Shown: in pieces, positions 1 to 5,632 of the stretch
Layout of the letters: the number at the start of each line of letters is the position of its first letter
How positions within the stretch are numbered: position 1 is the stretch's first letter
Source: CAZBQJ01 sp964494085
Lineage (GTDB): Bacteria; Patescibacteriota; Gracilibacteria; UBA1369
Reading direction: 5' to 3'
NCBI GenBank assembly: GCA_964494085.1
Contig: CAZBQJ010000007.1
Coordinates: 1 to 5,766 of the forward strand
Length of the DNA: 5,766 nucleotides
The notes under the pieces: generated by a model
The model's database searches: none
What the model saw: the letters and a program-made list of their open reading frames with translations, nothing else
What the model was told of the DNA's origin: nothing
Program-made: the position numbers and the translations under genes

Positions 1-15
1 CTCCATCACTCTGCA

Positions 16-29
16 TTCATCCTTCATCC
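16..29. repeat. two tandem TTCATCC heptamers
   Basis: Two perfect adjacent copies of TTCATCC sit just before the start codon of the truncated ATPase. The next seven bases (30-36, TTTATGC) match at 5 of 7 positions and overlap that start codon. With only two copies this may be chance, or it may be the end of a longer short-repeat run lying outside the window. No Shine-Dalgarno sequence is visible here, so the repeat occupies the place where a ribosome binding site would be expected. Confidence 0.4.
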
Positions 30-32
30 TTT

Positions 33-182
33 ATGCCCGTCATCTCCGTCGAAAACCTCTCCAAATCCTACCGCCTCGGCCAGATCAACACCGGGACCTT
101 CTCGCGCGATCTCGAAGCCTGGTGGGCGAGACTGCGCGGCAACTTAAACTCTCTGGTTGGTGCAATATTCTTGGGCAGGTAG
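33..182 (+). pseudogene. truncated Wzt-type ABC ATPase, N-terminal fragment
   Basis: This frame encodes 49 residues. The first 36 or so match the start of the intact ATPase at 811-2100: both begin with a VISVENLSK-x-YRLG stretch, then a TGT motif, then WWA-x-x-RG. By hand, 23 of 36 aligned residues are identical. Similarity stops at about base 143, and the remaining 12 codons run into unrelated sequence and a TAG at 180-182. Walker A, signature, Walker B and H-loop are all missing, so the product cannot be an ATPase. Codon use is strikingly GC-rich (31 of 36 third positions are G or C, against 11 of 37 in the matching part of the intact gene), so this is not a recent duplicate of that gene. 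It is most simply a remnant of a resident Wzt gene interrupted when the downstream cassette arrived. An assembly chimera at the junction is the main alternative. Confidence 0.8.
141..150. other. composition and homology breakpoint
   Basis: Homology to Wzt N-termini ends after the RG-N codons (N codon at 141-143), and base composition switches here from GC-rich to AT-rich coding. No terminal inverted repeat, obvious target duplication or transposase accompanies the join. It therefore looks like an illegitimate or homologous recombination junction rather than an insertion-sequence end. The exact base cannot be set without a related intact locus. Confidence 0.6.
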
Positions 183-185
183 AAC

Positions 186-191
186 AGGTGG
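186..191 (+). promoter_or_regulatory. ribosome binding site for the O-acetyltransferase
   Basis: AGGTGG lies 6 bases before the GTG at 198 and is a good Shine-Dalgarno match. It supports the GTG start. The ATG at 196 cannot be used, because the following codon is TGA. Confidence 0.6.
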
Positions 192-197
192 GGTGAT

Positions 198-773
198 GTG
201 AAATTTAGTAAATATATATTTCTCTTGAGGTCAGATTTGTATAGGTATTCTGGTAATGCTAACTTGCCAAGTTTTCTTTTTACCTTTATGCTTGAGCCTG
301 GTTTTAAATATTCTTTTTGGATGAGATCCTGCGCTTATTTGAAACTGCACCCAATTTTCCGATATTTCCTTTTTCCTCTAGCTTGGTTAATTTTGGCGCA
401 CTATGAATATAAATATGGGATATCAATCTCTTATCGTACCCAAATTGGCAGTGGTTTATATATTGGGCATTTCGGGGGTATTGTTATTAATAAAAATGTG
501 GTTGTTGGAAAAAACTGCAATATTTCCCATCAGGTCACTTTGGGCAAGGCAAACAGAGGCGTCAAAAAAGGCTATCCAGTGATTGGGGATAATGTTTATC
601 TAGGTCCGGGGGCTAAGGTGATTGGAAATGTGAAGATTGGGAATAACGTGGCTGTAGGAGCTAACTGTGTTGTCACCAAAGATATACCCGATAATGGTGT
701 TGTAGTCGGAATTCCAGGAAAAAATTATTTCTCTGGAAGGTTCGTTGGGTTATATCAACAAAACGAGTTATGA
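198..773 (+). CDS. serine acetyltransferase-like O-acetyltransferase (LbH fold)
   Basis: This 191-residue protein probably transfers an acetyl group from acetyl-CoA to a sugar hydroxyl of the polysaccharide or its precursor in the cytoplasm. Residues ~75-175 carry hexapeptide repeats ([IV]-G-x-x-x-x spacing, for example IGSGLYIG, VVVGKN, VIGDNVYLG, VIGNVKIGNN), which fold into a left-handed beta-helix ending in GIPGK (171-175). His91 in GHFGG and His111 in SHQVTLG sit where the CysE active-site histidines fall, so catalysis looks intact. The alpha-helical N-terminal domain of true CysE is missing and is replaced by ~70 residues with a hydrophobic stretch (53-68) that may associate with the membrane. 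That, with the sugar-gene neighbours, argues against a role in cysteine synthesis. The start is a GTG with a good ribosome binding site. It overlaps by four bases (GTGA) a TGA that closes a short upstream frame, as in translationally coupled genes. The acceptor sugar cannot be told. Codon use is AT-rich. Confidence 0.88.
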   Translation: MKFSKYIFLLRSDLYRYSGNANLPSFLFTFMLEPGFKYSFWMRSCAYLKLHPIFRYFLFPLAWLILAHYEYKYGISISYRTQIGSGLYIGHFGGIVINKNVVVGKNCNISHQVTLGKANRGVKKGYPVIGDNVYLGPGAKVIGNVKIGNNVAVGANCVVTKDIPDNGVVVGIPGKNYFSGRFVGLYQQNEL

Positions 774-789
774 ATAAACTCGTTTTGTT
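757..789 (+). terminator. 13-bp perfect hairpin, terminator or attenuator-like
   Basis: AACAAAACGAGTT (757-769) and AACTCGTTTTGTT (777-789) are perfect reverse complements around a 7-base loop. The left arm encodes the last residues of the acetyltransferase, and the loop contains its TGA stop. The stem has only four G-C pairs. Its core is followed by a T-rich arm and preceded by an A-rich arm, as in bidirectional intrinsic terminators. Since the next gene runs the same way only 22 bases on, partial termination or RNA stabilisation is as likely as complete termination. Confidence 0.55.
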
Positions 790-795
790 CTTGAA

Positions 796-809
796 AAGGA
801 ACTATCCTT
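796..809 (+). promoter_or_regulatory. Shine-Dalgarno of the Wzt gene inside a small inverted repeat
   Basis: AAGGA at 796-800 is the only credible ribosome binding site for the ATG at 811 (spacing 10). It pairs perfectly with TCCTT at 805-809 across a 4-base loop. A 5-bp stem with two G-C pairs is weak, so any effect on translation would be modest. Confidence 0.4.
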
Positions 810-810
810 A

Positions 811-2100
811 ATGACTACCGTAATATCTGTTGAAAATCTTTCCAAAATATACAGACTTGGACTGATTGGAACTGGTACTATTACCACTGATTTTAATGTG
901 TGGTGGGCAAAAATGCGCGGTAAGCCTAATCCACTGCTCAAGATTGGCGAAAAAGATCACGGAAACCGTGATGGCGAAGAACTGTGGGCCTTGCGTGATG
1001 TTAGTTTTAAAGTAGAACAAGGTGAGGTATTAGGTATTATCGGGCGTAACGGCGCGGGCAAGAGTACCCTGCTCAAGATTCTTTCACGCACTACCGCGCC
1101 GACCTCTGGCAAGATCAGAGTCAAGGGTAGGATTGCAAGTCTGCTCGAAGTCGGGACCGGTTTCCATCCCGAACTGACTGGACGCGAGAACATCTATCTC
1201 AACGGCGCGATCCTGGGTATGAAGCGTGATGAAATTACCCGCAAGTTTGATGAGATTGTGGATTTTTCTGAAGTTGAAAAGTTTATTGACACACCGGTTA
1301 AACGTTATTCAAGTGGTATGTATGTGCGTCTAGCTTTTGCTGTGGCAGCGCATTTAGACCCCGAAATTCTGGTGGTGGATGAAGTACTTGCCGTTGGCGA
1401 TGCGACTTTCCAAAAAAAGTGTTTGGGCAAGATGGGCGATGTGGCCCAGGAAGGGCGGACGGTATTGTTTGTGAGCCACAATATGGTTGCCGTGCAATCA
1501 TTGTGTACTCAAGCTATTTTGCTAGAATTTGGAAGAATAAGCTATTCTGGTGAAGTCGATTCAACAGTTACAAAATACTTGAACCAAATTGATAATAATG
1601 AAATTGTAGGTTACGAAATATTGCCATCCATGAGGGAGAATGATGGTAATGGTAAGCTGAAATTCGAAGAATGGTGGATTGAAGATGATGCTTCGGTAAA
1701 AAGCCGTGCTGTGCGTTCGTGCCATAAGTGCATGTTCAGAATAACTTACAAAACCGGCTCAAAAGAACCACTTTCGAAAGTATCAGTAACATTGACGATA
1801 AAGGATAATTATGGGCGGCCATTATTGTCAGGATCTACTTGGCTACTAAATTCAGATTTTTCCTCAATTCCGCCGACTGGTTTTTTTTCTTGTGTCTTCG
1901 AAAATTTACCGTTAGCGCCAGGCGTATATATTTTGCACCTTTATTGTAGCGTACAAAATGATAGAGTAGAACGTATAACAAATGCCGGAACATTTGAGGT
2001 TATCGCAGATGATGTTTATGGTGTTGGTAGAATTCCGCCAAATCATCATGGGGTCCTGATTGTGAAAGATTTTTATTGGACGGTTGATCCATGTTCCTGA
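811..2100 (+). CDS. wzt: Wzt-type polysaccharide ABC exporter ATPase with C-terminal cargo domain
   Basis: This 429-residue protein is the ATP-hydrolysing subunit of an ABC-2 exporter that moves a lipid-linked polysaccharide across the inner membrane, working with a Wzm-type permease not present here. Motifs seen: Walker A GRNGAGKST (78-86), a Q-loop-region motif EVGTGFHPELTGREN (113-127) typical of the Wzt/TagH branch, signature YSSGM (166-170) in place of LSGGQ as usual in this branch, Walker B ILVVDE (186-191), D-loop VGDATF (195-200) and H-loop His223 in VSHN. A ~40-residue insertion before the first ABC strand (~15-58) is common in bacterial O-antigen ATPases. Residues ~270-427 form a separate beta-rich region that fits Wzt_C, which in known Wzt proteins binds the modified end of the glycan. 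Codon use is mosaic: the conserved core (bases ~1048-1230) has about 66% G/C third positions, against about 30% at the two ends. The last 10 bases overlap the next gene if that starts at 2091. Confidence 0.93.
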   Translation: MTTVISVENLSKIYRLGLIGTGTITTDFNVWWAKMRGKPNPLLKIGEKDHGNRDGEELWALRDVSFKVEQGEVLGIIGRNGAGKSTLLKILSRTTAPTSGKIRVKGRIASLLEVGTGFHPELTGRENIYLNGAILGMKRDEITRKFDEIVDFSEVEKFIDTPVKRYSSGMYVRLAFAVAAHLDPEILVVDEVLAVGDATFQKKCLGKMGDVAQEGRTVLFVSHNMVAVQSLCTQAILLEFGRISYSGEVDSTVTKYLNQIDNNEIVGYEILPSMRENDGNGKLKFEEWWIEDDASVKSRAVRSCHKCMFRITYKTGSKEPLSKVSVTLTIKDNYGRPLLSGSTWLLNSDFSSIPPTGFFSCVFENLPLAPGVYILHLYCSVQNDRVERITNAGTFEVIADDVYGVGRIPPNHHGVLIVKDFYWTVDPCS

Positions 2101-3086
2101 TAACATCTCAAGATGGGTACGGCGAAATAGTGAAGCCTTTTTTAGTAAGTGTTAATATTCCTGTTTATAATGCGGCTGATTATGTTGAACAAGCAGTCGA
2201 GTCTGCTTTAGCACTACCACAAACAGCTGAAGTTATCCTTGTGGAGGATTGTTCTACGGATAATAGTTGGAAAGTGTGCCAGGCTTTAGCGGCCAAATAT
2301 GGTAAAGTTCATTTATACCGCCATCCCGATGGTCGAAACCATGGTTGCAGCGCGAGTCGAAGTTTGGCAGCCGAAAAAAGTACCTGTGAATATATCTCGT
2401 TTTTGGATGCCGACGATTTCTATCTTCCGGGGCGTTTTGATACGGCTGAGCAATTGTTTGGCGCGGATCCGGAATTGGAAGGAGTATATGAAGCAATAGG
2501 AGCATACGTTGAAGATGAAGTTGGACTTCAGCGATGGAAGGATGCCGGTCGGGAAGGGTTTACCCTACATACAATGACCGAATATGTTCAGCCAAGGGAA
2601 TTATTTTCTACATTAATTGCCGGAAAAACAGGAAGTTTTTCGATTGTAGGGTTGGTGGTGAAACGTAACGTCTTTGAAAAAGTTGGTTATTTTGACGAAA
2701 CTTTGTCGCTACACATGGATGAGATTTTTATGTTTAAGTTAGCCGCACTTGCTAAACTTTTACCGGGGCAACTGGATAAACCCGTTGCCCTTTGGCGTGT
2801 CCATGATCACAACCGCATCTCCGCATATCGGTCGAAAAGTCTGATTTATAAAATGAAACTCAAATGGTGGTACGCATTGTGGAAGTCGAGCCGAGGTCAA
2901 TTAAATTCAGGTGATCAGCAGTTGGTGCTAAGCATGCTCATTAAACATGGGATGTCGTTTCAACGCTTTGGCAAAGAACCCGGAAGAGGATATAGGTTAG
3001 GAAAGCTGTTATTGTGGATAATGTTATTAATGGATTGTCCCAAGTTATTTTTTGAGATTGCTTACTGGCGCCAACTGGATTTTTAA
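2091..3086 (+). CDS. family 2 glycosyltransferase (GT-A fold), first of two
   Basis: This protein of 331 residues probably adds one sugar from a nucleotide-sugar donor to the growing glycan at the cytoplasmic membrane face. The GT-A signature is clear: VSVNIPVYN (19-27), acidic donor-site motif VEDCSTDNSW (51-60) where most relatives have VDDGSTD, SASR at 87-90, and the metal-binding FLDADD (104-109). A probable catalytic-base region, HMDEIFMFK (208-216), stands where ED motifs occur. The C-terminus (~303-326) is hydrophobic with basic ends and could lie on the membrane. The ATG at 2091 overlaps the ATPase gene by 10 bases but has no clear ribosome binding site. A GTG at 2130 (residue 14) would give the family-typical beginning VKPFLVSVNIPVYN and a 318-residue protein with a 29-base gap, and is at least as likely. 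Donor, acceptor and linkage cannot be read from the sequence. Confidence 0.9.
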   Translation: MFLITSQDGYGEIVKPFLVSVNIPVYNAADYVEQAVESALALPQTAEVILVEDCSTDNSWKVCQALAAKYGKVHLYRHPDGRNHGCSASRSLAAEKSTCEYISFLDADDFYLPGRFDTAEQLFGADPELEGVYEAIGAYVEDEVGLQRWKDAGREGFTLHTMTEYVQPRELFSTLIAGKTGSFSIVGLVVKRNVFEKVGYFDETLSLHMDEIFMFKLAALAKLLPGQLDKPVALWRVHDHNRISAYRSKSLIYKMKLKWWYALWKSSRGQLNSGDQQLVLSMLIKHGMSFQRFGKEPGRGYRLGKLLLWIMLLMDCPKLFFEIAYWRQLDF

Positions 3087-3089
3087 ATA

Positions 3090-4298
3090 ATGATAGATTA
3101 TTTTGTTGACCTTGATGAAGCCAACTTTGTTAAGGCATTGGTAAGCGTTATTATCCCTGCATATAATGCGGAGAGATGTATAACACGCGCATTGTTGAGC
3201 GCAATAAATCAAACTTATAAAGATTATGAAATTATTGTCGTCGATGATGGATCTACTGATGGTACTTTTTCGATAATTTCCCCTTTTTTAGATGATTTGC
3301 GAATTAGATATTTCCACCAAAGCAATCGAGGCCGATCAAATGCGCGTAATCGGGGTATCCGGGAATCGCATGGAGAATACATAGCTTTTTTGGATGCCGA
3401 CGATGAGTGGCTACCTGAGTTTTTAAGCACCTCTATTGCGGCATTATGTTCAAATCACCAAATAGGATATTCTTATTCTTGGGGAAAGATGTTTAATGCT
3501 ATAAATGGTGAGTTTGTTGGGGATTTTATGGGGAAACAAAAAAAAGGAGTAGCGCCAAAAAACGAGATGTTCAAGAAATTAATCTTGGGCGAAAAGATAT
3601 TATTTGATTCTATTGTGGTAAAGCGTAAAACCTTGAAACAGGTTGGGGGATTAGATACCAGAATATCGGTGGCTGAAGATTGGGATTTCTCGATGAGATT
3701 GACAGCATATAGTGATGGGTACTGTACTGCGGAACCATTGGTAAATGTTTATCAGGATATTCAACATCAAAAAGAGTACCAACGGCGAAACAATTTTGAA
3801 ATGTATTTGATGGTTTTTGAGAACTTGAAAAATATAAAAATAAGTGAAGAAAATCAAAGACTTATTCCTCAAAGTCTGGCAAGAGAATTATACACACGTG
3901 GAGTTGTATTATTGGCAATGGGCGATGTCGAAGAAAGCAGCCGTTTGCTAAACCGAGCGTATGATATTTATCCTAGTTTGTTTCTCAATGGGGAATTATC
4001 TTTGTCGTTCGCACACCAATTTCTTAAGTTTTATGATGGCAGCAATGAATTTTCTGATTTAATTTTTGATTTTTTCAGAAGTACTGAGAAATTTCCGAGT
4101 CTTTCATCTATTATTAATCCAAAAACAATCATATCAAGCATTTACGGATTAATCGTTATCAGGGAATTACGATCGTCTGGGATTATTCTTCAATCTGCCA
4201 TAAAAGCAGTGAAATATGATTTTTTGTGGTTAAGAAGAAAAGAATTTTTGATCAATTGTCTAAAAGCTGTTTATCGTTTAGCAATGAGGATAAAATGA
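3090..4298 (+). CDS. family 2 glycosyltransferase with C-terminal TPR-like extension
   Basis: This 402-residue protein starts 3 bases after the previous stop, so the two are surely co-translated. The N-terminal ~225 residues are a GT-A domain of textbook form: VSVIIPAYNAE (18-28), VDDGSTDGT (51-59), NARNRGI (84-90), FLDADDEWLP (100-109) and the catalytic-type AEDWDF (195-200). Its donor motif is more canonical than that of the upstream gene, and the two differ enough elsewhere that they are not a recent duplication. The remaining ~175 residues exceed a minimal family 2 enzyme. Residues ~264-297 have the spacing of one TPR-like helix pair (LYTRGVVLLAMGDVEESS and following, ending YDIYPS), followed by an uncharacterised, mostly helical, basic tail. 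That tail may bind a partner or the membrane. The start has about 13 extra residues before the first strand and no obvious ribosome binding site, so coupling to the upstream gene is likely. It overlaps the next gene by four bases (ATGA). Confidence 0.9.
   Translation: MIDYFVDLDEANFVKALVSVIIPAYNAERCITRALLSAINQTYKDYEIIVVDDGSTDGTFSIISPFLDDLRIRYFHQSNRGRSNARNRGIRESHGEYIAFLDADDEWLPEFLSTSIAALCSNHQIGYSYSWGKMFNAINGEFVGDFMGKQKKGVAPKNEMFKKLILGEKILFDSIVVKRKTLKQVGGLDTRISVAEDWDFSMRLTAYSDGYCTAEPLVNVYQDIQHQKEYQRRNNFEMYLMVFENLKNIKISEENQRLIPQSLARELYTRGVVLLAMGDVEESSRLLNRAYDIYPSLFLNGELSLSFAHQFLKFYDGSNEFSDLIFDFFRSTEKFPSLSSIINPKTIISSIYGLIVIRELRSSGIILQSAIKAVKYDFLWLRRKEFLINCLKAVYRLAMRIK
4286..4290 (+). promoter_or_regulatory. 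ribosome binding site deciding the start at 4295
   Basis: GAGGA lies 4 bases before the ATG at 4295, which itself overlaps the previous stop codon as ATGA. This favours 4295 over the longer in-frame ATG at 4226, which would sit 73 bases inside the upstream gene and has no comparable site. Confidence 0.6.
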
Positions 4299-5632
4299 AA
4301 TTATCATATATCAACTCAGCTAGAGCCCTGAAAACTGCGCTTAATCTCAATGATATGCAAAAACTTAAAATAGCCTATATCCATACTATGACATTCCCTA
4401 ATCCAGAGGCAAACGCATTTGATGCTGTTTGGTCGGCGGCAGCTCTCTCAGAGACGGTAGATACAACTTTCTTTATGCCTCGGGTTCGAGTTTCGGCGGA
4501 TGCGCTGCGGACATACTATGGAATTCCTGATTTGAGTTTACAATTTCAAGCCATGTATTTACGTTATTTCCCTGATAGGTTTTGGCCGAAATTTAATGCT
4601 GAATATTATGAAAAAGCCCTTCTATCCCTTTTTCGTTTTCATCCTCGGTGGATGCGTTTTCATGGCAATAGAATCTTATATGTTCGCGATCCAAAGGAAG
4701 TGATTTTCTGGGGCGAAATGAGGAAATCACAAAAGTGGTTATGGGATTGGATCTTCCTTTATGAAGCGCACACTCCGCTAGGATTGGACCCTAATCAATT
4801 TTATGGAGACCACCCTTTCGATGTTAACGAAGGATCAGAAGGGCAATTTCGGCAAAGAGTATTACAAGCGACATTAAATTTTGATGAAATTATTTGTAAT
4901 ACACAGACGCTGGCTGACGATTTAAGGGCTTGGACACATAGTAAACTTAAGCCGCGTGTTATCAGGTTGGCGAGTCCTTTACCTCGTTTGTCTAAACCTC
5001 CGGTGCTTGATTCTTTTGGAGATCCTGTTATTTTGGGATACATCGGAACTATTGACCAATATCGGGGTGTAAATATTTTACTGGATGCGATGCGTTATTT
5101 ACCTCATAATTTTAGGTTGCGACTGGTTGGTAGATTTAGAGAAGAAAAGGGAGTTGACCCAAATTGGCTGGATGAATACACAACTGATCCTGAGATGAAA
5201 GACAGAATTGAGATCAGATTTGAAATTCCTATTCGTAATGTACTAGCAGAAATTGACAATTGTGACATTCTGTTACAGCCGGCTAGTAAGGATATTGTCG
5301 ATTCTCGTTATGCAACCCCGCAAAAATCCTTTGGGTATATGGTGCGTGGAAAACCGATAGTTGTTGCGGATGTCCCTTGTCATAAGGAATTATTTCAGGA
5401 TGGGGAAAATGTCATTTTTTATCCGCTTGATCCTAGAGCGCTTGCAGATCGTATACTGTTCCTGGTCAAACATCCCAACCTAGCGAAAAAAATAGCCGAA
5501 GGCGCCTGGAAACAATCCGTTGACTATACCTTTTCAAGAAGAGCAAGCGAGATAATTTCTTTGGCGCAGGAAGTTATTTCAGAAAGATCTTCTGCTAGTA
5601 GAAATTCTTTTAGGAAGCCTCATGAAAACTAA
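4295..5632 (+). CDS. family 4-type glycosyltransferase (GT-B fold)
   Basis: From the ATG at 4295 this is a 445-residue protein, probably a cytoplasmic or peripheral-membrane sugar transferase of the locus. The N-terminal Rossmann domain begins at KIAYIHTMTFPNP (25-37) and includes the YEAHTPLG segment (157-164), resembling the YE-x-H motif of GT4 enzymes. The C-terminal domain shows the usual GT4 order: LGYIGTIDQYRGVNILLDAM (247-266), RLRLVGRF (274-281), a helix with DILLQP (324-329), then TPQKSFGYMVRGKPIVVAD (341-359) and a DGENVIFYPLDPRALADRI stretch (369-387). The position that is normally glutamate in the ...KLFEYMA-x-GKP pattern is glycine here (Gly347), a change at the donor-binding EX7E site. 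An intermediate ATG at 4355 would start at residue 21 (MQKLKIAYIH) and is a lesser alternative, having no Shine-Dalgarno sequence. The gene overlaps the next by 11 bases. Sugar specificity is unknown. Confidence 0.9.
   Translation: MKLSYINSARALKTALNLNDMQKLKIAYIHTMTFPNPEANAFDAVWSAAALSETVDTTFFMPRVRVSADALRTYYGIPDLSLQFQAMYLRYFPDRFWPKFNAEYYEKALLSLFRFHPRWMRFHGNRILYVRDPKEVIFWGEMRKSQKWLWDWIFLYEAHTPLGLDPNQFYGDHPFDVNEGSEGQFRQRVLQATLNFDEIICNTQTLADDLRAWTHSKLKPRVIRLASPLPRLSKPPVLDSFGDPVILGYIGTIDQYRGVNILLDAMRYLPHNFRLRLVGRFREEKGVDPNWLDEYTTDPEMKDRIEIRFEIPIRNVLAEIDNCDILLQPASKDIVDSRYATPQKSFGYMVRGKPIVVADVPCHKELFQDGENVIFYPLDPRALADRILFLVKHPNLAKKIAEGAWKQSVDYTFSRRASEIISLAQEVISERSSASRNSFRKPHEN
5612..5617 (+). promoter_or_regulatory. 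ribosome binding site for the 3'-terminal gene
   Basis: AGGAAG lies 4 bases before the ATG at 5622, within the end of the GT4-type gene. It supports this overlapping start as a real, coupled translation start. Confidence 0.6.

Noticed and set aside
1..60. CRISPR or extended tandem array from the TTCATCC units
   Set aside because: Only two perfect heptamers are present, with no spacer-repeat periodicity.
144..197. Sigma-70-type promoter before the acetyltransferase
   Set aside because: AT-rich bits such as CAATATTC exist, but I found no -35/-10 pair with acceptable spacing and sequence.
120..200. Insertion-sequence end at the truncation junction
   Set aside because: There is no terminal inverted repeat, target duplication or transposase fragment near the break.
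198..773. True CysE serine acetyltransferase of cysteine synthesis
   Set aside because: The N-terminal helical CysE domain is absent, the protein is short, and the context is polysaccharide synthesis and export.
808..1501. Open frames on the reverse strand over the ATPase gene (808-1020, 957-1193, 1298-1501)
   Set aside because: They lie opposite strongly conserved Walker and signature coding sequence, have no family resemblance and are explained by the + strand gene.
4226..4294. Longer form of the GT4-type gene starting at the ATG at 4226
   Set aside because: It would overlap the upstream gene by 73 bases with no good ribosome binding site. The ATG at 4295 has GAGGA and the common ATGA overlap.
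2254..5043. Other short frames within the glycosyltransferase genes (2254-2505 -, 2299-2499 +, 3224-3430 -, 3651-3872 -, 4801-5043 -)
   Set aside because: Each lies wholly inside a gene with clear family motifs, and none shows a recognisable domain or a convincing start.
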